The notes under the pieces were generated by a model. That model saw only the letters and a program-made list of their open reading frames with translations, did not search any database and was not told where the DNA came from. Positions 31,501-43,500 of a stretch of DNA of 64,000 bases are shown here, one piece after another (position 1 is the first letter of the stretch; each line of letters begins with the position of its first letter). Source of the DNA: Mycoavidus sp. HKI. Lineage in GTDB: Bacteria > Pseudomonadota > Gammaproteobacteria > Burkholderiales > Burkholderiaceae. Made by a program: the position numbers and the translations under genes. The stretch covers positions 1,193,501-1,257,500 of the forward strand of contig NZ_CP076444.2 of NCBI RefSeq assembly GCF_020023735.2. Direction: 5' to 3'.

Positions 31501-34500
31501 AATGTCACCGCCGCGCGCGCCCACTCCAATTGGGCCGCTCCAGGCACCACCCGCTGACCTCGCACGACGTGATCGCACAGGAAAAATTCCTCACCCGTGA
31601 GCATCGTACTGAAACGCTGCTCACTCAAATTTGACGTGTTCCGGTGGACCAGCGGATGCAGTTGACGTTCTGGCCCACCTTGCACCACCGTTTGCGGAAT
31701 CCAATACCGCTCCTTAGCAAACGGATACGTCGGTAAACTGATCCGCTGCGGCTTCACTGCGCCATATAACTGCGCCCACTTGACCTCCAGCCCCTGCACC
31801 CACAACTGTGCCAGCTCGCCCAACTTGCCGCGAGCAAGCCACTTACCGATCGCTTCCTGCAATTCCTCATTAGCACGGAATACCGACAAGGTCCCCTGCT
31901 CGTGTTTCACCTCACCATTGAACGTGTCCTCTTGCGCTACCTCGCCACGCGCGTAGCCTGATAGCTGCTCTTTCAGCACGCCGATGGAACTTGTCACGAG
32001 CGCCAATCGAACGCCCAGCGCCTCGCGTCCCACCTGGAGCGTATACGCTAAGTCAGCTAAATTCACCTCAACCTGACGCTCCAGATAAGTCAGTAACTGC
32101 TGCACCTGCTCCTGTAGCTGTCCCTCACTCCTGGCCGATAGCACCACTACTACGGGTCCATTCACCACCGTCGGCGCTCTTTGCGGCCCCACATACTCTT
32201 CAATAATGACATGCGCGTTCGAGCCCCCTGCTCCGAACGAAGAGAGACCTGCCAGCCGAGGATATTCCCGCTCCTGGCCATCTAGATTGAGCACCGGTCT
32301 TGGCCATTCGCTTAATTCCCGCTGTACCTTAAATGGCGTTGACTCAAACGCAATATACGGATTCAGAGTTTCGCTGTGCAGGCTCTTGACCAGTTGGCCA
32401 TGCTGCATCTGCAGTAGGACCTTGGTAAGACCCGCAATCCCTGCCGCGCTCTCGCAATGGCCTATGTTCGATTTCGCTGAACCAATCGCACAATACTGCG
32501 TGTCCTGGGTATAAGCGCCAAATGCTTTGCTCAAGCCGGTGATTTCGATCGGATCCCCGAGAGCCGTGCCGGTACCGTGTGCTTCTAAATAACTAATCGC
32601 CCGTGGATGCACCCCTGCCTGTTGGATTGCCTGCCCGATCACCTCGGCTTGTGCATTGGGATTAGGTACCGTATATCCATTCGTTTTACCACCGTGGTTG
32701 ATCGCGCTGCCCTTAATCACGCCATAGATATGGTCCCCATCTTCAACCGCCTGCGCCAGCGGCTTAAGTACCACTACGCCCACCCCTTCGCCTGGCACAT
32801 AACCGTCTCCACCCGCGCCAAAGCTAGTGCAACGTCCTTCGCTCGAGAGCAGCTGCAGCCGCGAGAGGAACACATATTTGTTCGGATGTACCGTCACATT
32901 GACGCCGCCGGCCAGCGCCACTTCACAACCACCATGCCGCAGGTTCTCGCACGCTAGATGGATCGCTGTCAGCGAGGACGAGCACATCGTATCTATGCCC
33001 AAGCTTGGGCCATGGAAATTGCAATAGTATGAAATACGGTTGGCGATTGAGGCTACACTGCCGAATAATCCCAGTCCTGGAGCCTGGTGGGTACCGTGCA
33101 ACTGATATTCCTCATACATCACGCCAACAAATACTCCGATTGCTGCGGCCTGCTCCAGAGCATCCGTCGGTGCACCCGCCAGGTTCGCCCGGGTATAGCC
33201 CGCATCCTCAATCGCGCTATATGCGCATTGCAGGAATAAACGCTCCTGCGGATCCATGATTTCCGCCTCGCGTGGCGAAATCCCAAAAAACCGCGGATCA
33301 AATTCATCCATGCCATCGATAAATCCACCCCACTTGCTGTAGCTCTTGCCCGGCCGGCCTTTATGTGGCTCAAAGTGGTCTTGCCAGTCCCAGCGTTCAG
33401 GCGGAATCTCAGTGATACAGTCGACCCCTTGCACCAGATTGTTCCAAAACGCTTCCAAGGTATTGGTCTGTGGATAGCGGCCACTCAGACCAATGATAGC
33501 GATATCCTGTGCACCCTTGCCTGTGGCTTGCCCTTTCTCACTCTCAAAGTCGCGCTGCAAGCGCCTACGGGGACGGCTGGCTGGAACCGGAGACACCGCA
33601 GCAAGCGGAGATGCCGCAGCAGGTTGTGGCTGACTCTCTTGCTTAAGCAGGGCCATGAGCTGTGTGCGCCGTTGTTGCAAAAAGTAGTGCGTCAAGGCAG
33701 CAATACTCTGGTATTCGAAGAACAGCGTCTTTGAGAGCGACCCAAAAGACTTTTCCAGTTCAGTCGTTAACGCAACCACCATCACTGAATCGATCCCATA
33801 TTCCTCGAGTGGGGCTTGCGCGTCAATGCGCTGCACCGGCAGTTTCAGACTCTTAGCTAATAAACCGGTTAGAAAGCGCTGCGCGAGCTCTATCAAGTCA
33901 GGGTCTGGTCCCGATGGTGCCGCCACAGCAGCGAGCTGCAGCCGCGGTGTAGCGCAAGCAGCCTGCATCCGTTGCAGCATACGGGCCTCTGCACCATATC
34001 CCACGAACACATGCGCTGCAGGCTGCCCTAGCGCTTGATACAATGCCGTTACGCCGACGGCGCTCGGCATTGCCTCTAGCCCGGTCTCCCGTCGCAGCAG
34101 CTCTTGGGCAGTCCCATCGAGCCGCATACCCCCTTCGGCCCATAACGGCCAACTTATCGATACGGTGCGGCCTTGGCGCTGTCCCTGCGCCACTAAGCTC
34201 ACCCGATACTGCGCATAAGCGTCCAGAAAACCATTAGCCGCCGCATAATCCGTCAACCCCACGTCACCCCACACGCTAGACACCGACGAGCACAACACCA
34301 GCCAGTCCAGCGCCACCTCCCGCGTCGCCTCATCCAAGGCGACCAAGCCCGCTACCTTCGGCGCCAGCACCTGCCACAGGTCCTCGTCAGTCTTCTGTGC
34401 CAGCAAGCCTGCGTGCATCACCCCAGCGCTATGGATCACACCGTTTAGCTGCCCATACTGCGCGATCACTTCTGCCACTAAGGCAGCCACTGCCACGACG

Positions 34501-37500
34501 TCGCTCACGTCCACTGCCCGATATACGGCCCGTGCGCCCATTGCTTGCAACTCCTGCAGCACGTGCTCCTGCTCTGGCTTTAATGCGCTGCGCCCAGTCA
34601 ACACCAGCACCGGCTGGCGTATCTGCTGCGCCATCGCGCGGGCGAACACCTGCCCCAATCCACCCAAACCACCGGTGATCAGGTAGACGCCGTCATCGCG
34701 CCATGGTAATGTCGTATCGTCACCTTCCCATGGCGTAAAGCCCAATACCTCTCGTTGCCCTTGCACATAGCGCACCATCGGTGCCGGTGAGGTCGCCTCA
34801 GCTTGCAGCCGCTGCACCAATAGCCGCATCGATACCTCAGCCTCTACCGCCACCACCTGGCACGCCAACCGCGGATATTCTTGCTGCGCGCTACGCAAGA
34901 AGCCATTTAGCCCTTGCAGCACAGCGCTTTCGCCTTCATTAGGGATCACCAGTTGGAGCAACAGCGCCTCGTTCGGATGGGCTGCGACCTCTTTCTGTAT
35001 CCATTTCAATAGTTGCGCCGCATAGGCCATATAGCGCTGCGCCAGCGTACCGTTCCCAATCAAACTCACGCACTGAGCCGGGGAAAGTGCAGCCGCCAGT
35101 TCAGCTAACCTCTCTGGATTGTCCTTATCCACCTCACCCAATAAGATCCCGTGCCTCCCATAAGCCGGTACGCTCTCTGGCTTTGCCATTGCTTGCGCCG
35201 TCCAGTGCGGCGCCAACAGGACGGCCTGAGGCGCAACTGCCGCGTGTTCGGTGACCGCACGCATGGGTCGTGTAGTGAAACCGCCTAGGCGCAACGCCAC
35301 CCGCCCACTGGCATCGACAATGTCAACGTCGAGCTTGCGCACCACCGCACTATCGCCCACTCCTGAGCGCACCACCGCCCACGCCGGCGTGGGCAGTTCA
35401 CCCCATTGTTTCACCTGCGCCAATGAAAACGGCAGCGCCAGGGGTGCGTCGGACTTCTGCGTCAGCACCAAGCTCGCCTGTAATGCCCCATCCAGCACAT
35501 TCGGCGCCCACCCATATTCGGCTAGCTCCTTTGCGGCCATGCGTAAGGCGCCTACCGAGACGTGATGGCCTGCCCGCAATTCGTTCAGCATCTGGAAGTT
35601 CGTGCCATAACCAAACCCCAGTTGCACAAACCACGCATAACATTCATCGCTCGTCAAGGTCCGCTCGCATTGCTCCCGTATCGCTTCCAAATCCACTCGC
35701 GGCGCTTCACCGACTTCGGCGAGTTGAGCCCAACCCTGACTGTACACTCGCGTTTCATCCCCACTGCGGCTGTAAATCTCAAAACGAATCCGACCGTCTT
35801 CTTGCATCTCCAGACCAATATGCACTTCCTGCGGCTGTTCTACCACCAGGGGGTGCAACCATGTCACTTCCTCCAGCATCACTGCCTGGCCTACCTCAGC
35901 AACACTGGCCAACGTCACTGCCGCGCGCGCCCACTCCAGCTGGGCAGTTCCAGGCACAACTCGCTTACCTCGCACCAGATGATCGCGCAGGAAGAATTCC
36001 TCGCCCGTGAGCGTTGTACTAAAGCGTTGCTCGCTCAAATTTGACGTGTTACGGTGTACAAGCGGGTGCAGATGGCGTTCTAGCCCACCTTGCGCCACTT
36101 TCTGCGGCGCCCAATACCGCTCTTTGGCAAACGGATACGTCGGCAGGCTGAGCCGTTTAGGCTTCGTGTGACCATATAATTGCCCCCACTCCACCTCTAG
36201 TCCCTGCACCCACAGTTCCATCAATTTGCCAAGCTTGCCCTTAGCAACCCATGCTTCGATCGCCCTTTGCAGATCCTCGTCGGCTCGAAACACCGCCAAG
36301 GCGCCCTGCTCACGTTTCACCTCACCCTGGAACATATCCTCTTGCGCCGCTTCACCACGCACATAGCTTGATAGTTGCTCCTTCAATGCACTCATGGATG
36401 TCGTCAGCAGTGCTAATCGGACTCCCAGCGCGTCACGTCCCACCTGCAGCGTATACGCCAAATCGACCAGGTTCACCTCAGCCTGGCGCTCCAGATACGC
36501 TAGCAACTGCTGTACCTGCTCCCCCAGTTGCACCTCGTTTCTAGCCGATAGAACCACCACTACGGGCCCACTTAATTCCGTCGGTGCCCTCGGGGGCCAG
36601 ACATATTCCTCAACAATGACATGCGCATTCACGCCACCAAAGCCAAACGAACTGACCCCGGCTCGGCGTGGCAGTGCCTGCCCTTGCTGATCGCGTAAGG
36701 CCTCCCATGCCTGCGTGTGTTGCACTACATAGAACGGACTGTCGTCCAAAGCAAGCAACGGATTCAGTTCTTCGCAATGCAGGCTTTTAACCAAGGTCCG
36801 GTGCTGTAGCTGCAGCAGCACTTTGATCAGGCCCACCACACCGGCAGCCAGTTCTAGGTGGCCGAGATTGCTCTTCACCGAACCCAAGCCGCAATACCTC
36901 AGTGGCAACTCAGTGGCCAATTCTGAGAATGCGCTCTTGAGACCTTGTGTCTCAACCGGGTCACCTAATGCGGTACCGGTGCCATGCGCTTCGATATAGC
37001 TGACTGTTGCCGGCTCCACGCCCGCTTGTTGCAGCGCGGCCTTAATCAGATCCGCTTGCGCGCGCGGATTCGGCGCCGTCAGCGAATTGGCCCGCCCACC
37101 ATGGTTAGTCGCACTGCCTTTAATCAGGCCGTAAATATGGTCTCCATCTCGCTCGGCCGCCGCCAGCGGTTTGAGGAAGAGCATGCCAACCCCTTCCCCG
37201 CGCACATAGCCATCCGCCTGTGCGGAGAAAGTCTTGCAGCGGCCACCTTTGCTCAACATGCCGGCTTGGGTAAAACTCTCGTGTATCTCCATCGATAGCA
37301 GCGTGTTGACCCCACCCACCACCGCTTGAGCGCATTGTCCGCTGCATAGCAACTCCAGCGCCCGATGCACCGCGACCAACGAACTCGAGCAGGCCGTATC
37401 AATCGGTTCACTCGGCCCATGCCAATTGAGCCAATAGCTCATCCGGTTCGGGCCCATCGACACCCATATGCCTGGCGCACTGTATCCTGCTACCGTCTCG

Positions 37501-40500
37501 CCCGCCTGCGCGAGCAAATTCCCATAACCGCTACTGGCGCTCCCGACCAGCAGCGCCGTGGTACTGCCCGACAGGCTCTGCACCGAGTAGCCCGCATCTT
37601 CAATCGCCCGATACACATACAACATCAACAGCCGCTGCTGCGGATCCATCGCTTGCGCTTCGCGCGGCGAGATGCCAAAAAATAGTGGATCAAATTCATC
37701 TATACTCTCGATCATCCCGGCATGGGAAATCGTCGGCACCGCCCCATGCTCCCAGCGGCTGGCCGGCAACGTTCCGATGCTATCCCGCTCCGCCAGCAGG
37801 TTGGCCCATAAGGCGTCGATATCCTCAGCTTGCGGAAAACAGCCACTCATGCCAATCACGGCAATCGGCTCATTTTTGAACGTATCTCCTCTACTTACAT
37901 CGTCCCTCAGCGCTGCCGCAGTGCGTCCCTGCCAACGCCGAGAAGGCGTCAACGATGAAGGAGCAGAGCCAGCTTCTGAACGGACTGGTACTGCTACCGC
38001 TGTCGCAAAAGCGGGGGCGAGCAGCGCTTGGTATTCCTGCGCTAGATAAGCGGCTAATGCTGCAATCGTCAAATATTCAAAAAATATCGTTGGACTTAAA
38101 GTCAAACCGTACTTCTGGTTCAATATATTGCCCAACTCCGTCAGCGTGATTGAATCAAAACCAAATTCTCTCAGCGGCATATCACGCTCTAATTCTTCGC
38201 GTGCAATTTTTTGCTGCGCCGAGATCAACCCCGTCAATGCGTGCTCTACCCGCAACTGCAACTCGTCCGCTGCGACCTCGCTCAACTCAGTATCCAGAAC
38301 CTCCTCTGCAGCGGGTGATAGAGGAGCTTCAAAAGCAACTCGCAAATGTTGCACGATGTGCAATGCCGTACCATACCCAACCACCAGATGCGCCGCGTTC
38401 TGCGCCAGTGCTTGGCATAAGGCTGTCACACCGGCAACACTCGGCAATGGCTCGAGTCCTGTGTCCCGTCGCAACCGCTCTTGGGCAGCTTCATCTAGCT
38501 GCATCCCCCCTTCGACCCACAACGGCCAACTTATCGATACGGTGCGACCTTGGCGCTGCCCCTGCGCTACTAGGTTCATCCGATACTGTGCATAGGCATC
38601 TAAAAAAGCATTGCCCACCGCATAGTCCGTCTGCCCTACATTACCCCATACCCCCATCACCGACGAGCACAGCATCAGCCAATCCAGCGCCACCTCTCGC
38701 GTCGCCTCATCCAACGCCATCAAGCCCATCACCTTCGGCGCCAACACCTGCCGCACGGTCTCGCCAGTCTTCTGCGCCAGCAAGCCATCGCGCAACACCC
38801 CAGCGCTATGGATCACGCCGTTTAATTGTCCGTACTGCGCCACCACTTCCGCCACTAAGGCAGCCATGGCCGGGGCATCGCTCACGTCCACCGCCCGGTA
38901 TGCAACGCACGCGCCTAGCGTCTGCAATTCCTGCAACACGCGCTCTTGCGCCGGCTTTAACGTACTGCGTCCGGTCAGCACGAGCACCGGATGGCGTACC
39001 TGCTGTGCTATCGCCCGCGCAAACACCTGCCCTAGTCCACCCAAACCGCCGGTGATCAGGTAAACGCCTTTATCACGCCAAGGCAGTGCTGCCTCTTCGC
39101 TGTCCAATCGCGCAAAGCCTAAAACTTCTCGTTGCCCTTCGACATAGCGCACCATCGGGGCGGGAGAAACTGCTTCGGCGCGCAGCCGTTGCGCCAGTAG
39201 CTGCATCGATACCTCAGCTTCTACCATCACCAACTGGCACGTCAACCGCGGGTATTCCTGCTGCGCGCTACGCAATAAGCCACCCAGACCTTGCAACACC
39301 GCGCCTTCGCCTGCGCTGGGAACAACCAGTTGTAGCAGCAGCGCATGGCTCGCATGGGCTGCCACCTTTTTCTGTATCCATTCCAGTAATTGCACTGCAT
39401 AGGCCGTATAGCGCTGCGCCAGCGGTCCCGTTTCCTTCAATTGCACGCACTCTGCTGCAGACAGTGCCATGGCAAGTTCAGCTAGCTTCTCTGGATTACC
39501 TTGGCCAATCTCACACAATAAGATTCCTTGCATTCCATAAGCGGGGGCTAGTGCGGATTGTGCGGTAGCGTGCGCCGTCCAGTGCGGCGCCAATAGAACT
39601 GTCTGAGGTAGTGCAACTGTCGCCCGCTCGGCGGCCTCATGCAGGGGGCGTGTACTAAAACCACTTAAGCGTAGCGCCACCCGTCCATTCGCATCGACAA
39701 TATCAACGTCGAACTTACGCACCACAGCATGATCATCCGCATCCGCGCGCACCACCGCCCACGCCGACGTGGGCAGTTCACCCCATTGCCTGACCTGTGC
39801 CACCGCGAAGGGCAGCGCCAGGGGCGCATCGGCCAATCCTTGCGCTAATCCTACGCTTGCCTGCAACGCTCCGTCTAGCATATTCGGCGCCCACGCATAG
39901 CCAGCTGGCTCCTCTGCAACGCGCAAGGCGCCCACCGCGACGTGATCGCCTAGCTGCAATTCTTGGAGAACCTGGAAGTTTGGACCGTAACTTAAGCCCA
40001 GTTGCGCAAATCGCACATAACACGCCTCGCCTGTCAACGTCTGTTCACATTGCTTTCGGATTGCGGCCAGATCTACCTGCGGCGCTTCACTGACCTCGGC
40101 CAACTGAGCCCAACCCTGGCTGTACGCCACCCTCTTGTCCCCGCTGCCGCTATAGATCTCGAAATGAATACGGCCATCCTCCTCTTCCGCCAGACCAATA
40201 TGCACCTCTTGTGGTTCTCGTACCACCAAGCGTCGCAACCACGTGACCTCTTGCAATAGAATCGATGACTTGGCCGCCCCTGGCTCGCTCTCACCCGCCA
40301 ACATCACCGCTGCGCGCGCCCATTCCAGTTGCGCCACCCCGGGTACAATCCGTTCGCCTTGCACCACATGATCACGCAGAAAAAATTCTTCGCCGGTGAG
40401 CGTTGTACTAAAACATTGTTGGCGTAAAGACGACGTGTTCCGGTGAACCAGCGGATGCAGTTGACGTTCTGAGCCATTCTTTACTCCCGTTGGCGACACC

Positions 40501-43500
40501 CAATACCGTTCCTTGGCAAAGGGATAAGTCGGAAGACTGATCCGTTGCGGCGTCGTCGGACCGTATAACTGCTGCCACTCTACATCGAATCCCTCGACCC
40601 ACAACTGCGCCAGCTTGCCGAGTTTGCCCTTAGCGACCCATGCTTCAATACTCTTTTGCAAATCCTCGTCGGCTCGGAACACTGCCAATGCCTCCTGGCT
40701 GCGTTTGAGCTCACCCTGATAGGTATCCTCTTGCAGCGTTTCGCCTTGCCCATAGCACAACAACCGTTCTTTCAGCTCAGTCACGGACTTCACCACGAGT
40801 GCCAAGCGCACTCTAAGTCCATCGCGTCCCATCTGCAATGTATACGCCAGGTCGGCCAAGTTCACCTCAGCATGGCATTCTAAGTACGCCAATAACTGCT
40901 GCGCCTGGTCCCGCAACCGGGCTTCATTTTTAGCCGACAGCACCACGATAACTGGCCCGCTCAACCTCGTTGCTGTCTTCTGTGGCGAAATATATTCTTC
41001 AACGATGACATGCGCATTGGTGCCACTAAAGCCGAATGAACTCACCCCCGCTCGCTTTAGCCCCGCCGGCCACGCCTGAGTGTGCGTGACGACCCGCACC
41101 GGCAAGCGCTCCCAAGGAATGTGCGGGTTCGGCGTCTCAAAATGCAACTGTGCTGGAATCATTCCGTGCTGCATCGACAGTATGGTTTTGATGAGCCCGG
41201 CAATGCCCGCTGCGGCTTCTAGATGGCCTATTACGCTCTTGAGCGAGCCGATTAAAAAGGGCTGATCGTCTGAGCGATCGGTCCCAAGTACTTGGGCCGC
41301 CGCCATGACTTCGATTGGATCGCCTAATTTGGTCCCCGTCCCATGCGCCTCCAGGTAACCGATTTCGTGCGGCGCGATGCCCGCCTGGACGAGCGCTGCT
41401 TCAATCACTGCCTGCTGCGCCAACTGATTCGGCGCAGTTAAACCGCTGCTGCTGCCATCCTGATTGATGGCACTGCCCCGGATCACTGCAATAATTGGGT
41501 CCCCATCGGCCTGCGCATCAGACAACCGCTTCAAGATCACGGCCGCGCAGCCTTCTCCTCGTACATACCCATCCGCCGACGCATCGAACGTTCTGCACCG
41601 CCCATGAGGAGAAAGCATGCCGGCCTGTTCGTATGCTAGAAATCGTTTGTCATCTAGCAACAGATTGACCCCAGCCGCCAAGGCCAAAGTGCACTCTCCA
41701 CCCAACAGACTGCGGCATGCCGTGTGTACCGCTACCAGCGATGAACTACAAGCGGTATCGATACTGAGTGCGGGACCCTGCCAATCGAAGAAATATGACA
41801 GACGACCTGCCGCCACCGAACACGCATTACCGGTGGCAAAGTGGGCGTTAATATCCGCCTCGCTGCCATTGCGCGCAATCACGTCCTCGTAGTCACTGCC
41901 CATCATGCCTACGAAGACCCCGCTACGCGTCCCACGCAGCATCGCTGGCGCAATCGCAGCAGATTCTAGCGCCTCCCAAGTCACCTCTAGCAACAAACGT
42001 TGCTGCGGATCCAATAATTCTGCCTCACGTGGCGAAATACGAAAGAATCCCGCATCAAAGCACTCTACCTCGGCCAGGAAGCCCCCCTGCCAACGACATG
42101 GCTCTGCTTGGCTCCCCCACAGCAACTGCCGGTTGGCGGGCAATGCACCCACCCCATCACGTGCCGCTAGCAATTCTTGCCAGAATTGGGCGGGGTTGTT
42201 CACGCCATCTGGCAAACGGCAGGCCACCCCAATGATCGCGACGACTTCATCTTGGCGGGTGGATTCCCGCTGTAGGCCATCACTCGCTGAAACATAGGTC
42301 GCACGGGCGGTGCTTGCCTGCGGCATCGACTGAACGGTGGCCTGAGCCATAAAATACCCAATGACCGCCTCAGACGTTCCGTAGCTAAAGAAAAACGTCG
42401 AGGGCAACGACTCTCCCAAGCGAGTACTCAGCCGCCTTCTTAATTCAAGCAATTCCAGTGAACTGAGCCCCATCTCCATCAACGGCGCCTGGAGATCATA
42501 GCCTGTGGCTCGTTGACTGCCCAGTATCTCTATCACAGCGCTACGCACAATCGGCTCAACCTGATTGACAGCTAGCGTAGTATCAGTGGATACCGCTTGT
42601 GGACCTGCGGTTTCGACGACCGTCTTCTGCTCGGAGCGCAAGCGATATTCAATTAAAACCCCAGCCCCTTCGTTATCTGTGTCTCCCGGCCTAAACCCGG
42701 GTAGTACCTCGCGTATTACCGCCCCATGCGAAGCATGGAAATGCAGCATCGGATCCACCCATTGGCCCTGTTCATCGCGTAATTGAATATACTGATCGAG
42801 GCTGTACTCCGCCTGATACTGACTATAATGAGCGCAGCGCGTGACGCCCACGATCGCCTCTACACCGTCAAGCAACGAGCCATAGACCAACATCAAGTCA
42901 AGCAGCGCATCACTGAACCCTCGTCCATGCATCTCGGGCGCAACAAATAATCCTAACAGCTGCACATAGCGGCCTTCTGCTTGGCATAAGCGCCCGACTT
43001 CGGCATAGTCTATGCTGCGCAGTGCTTCGACAGAATCAATGCGCTGCGTATACAACACAGCCGCAATCTGTCCGGCAAACTCCAGCACCATTTGCTGCTG
43101 CGGAACATCACACACGCGCCGCTTTATTTCCGCTGTGGAGATACGCATGGAGCTTGGCTCGCACATCCGGTTAAGGTGCTTGAGGCGAGATAGATCGGCT
43201 CGTACTGGATGACGAATCGTATAAGGCTGAGGGATTAAACGATGTAAAGAGAGGCGGGTAAAGTTCTGCCCCTGGGGAAAAGTGCGTGACAGGCCCGGTT
43301 CAGGAAAGAGGCCAACTTCAGCTGCGGCCATTAAAAAAACCGAAGCTTCGACCAGCTGCTGACCAGAAAACGCTTTAAAGGCATCAAAATGAGCGCTTTC
43401 GGTCCTATTCCTTAAGCGCTTAACGGTATTCGGTTGTAAACAATGCGACTCCAGTACGAGTAGGCCAAAGCGGGAGATTGCCATGCGCCAACGGCGTAGA

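Noticed and set aside
38150..39055. Long open frames on the plus strand inside the PKS genes
   Set aside because: They are antisense to well-conserved PKS domains, rich in Pro/Ala/Ser/Arg as expected from the complementary frame, and match no family I know.
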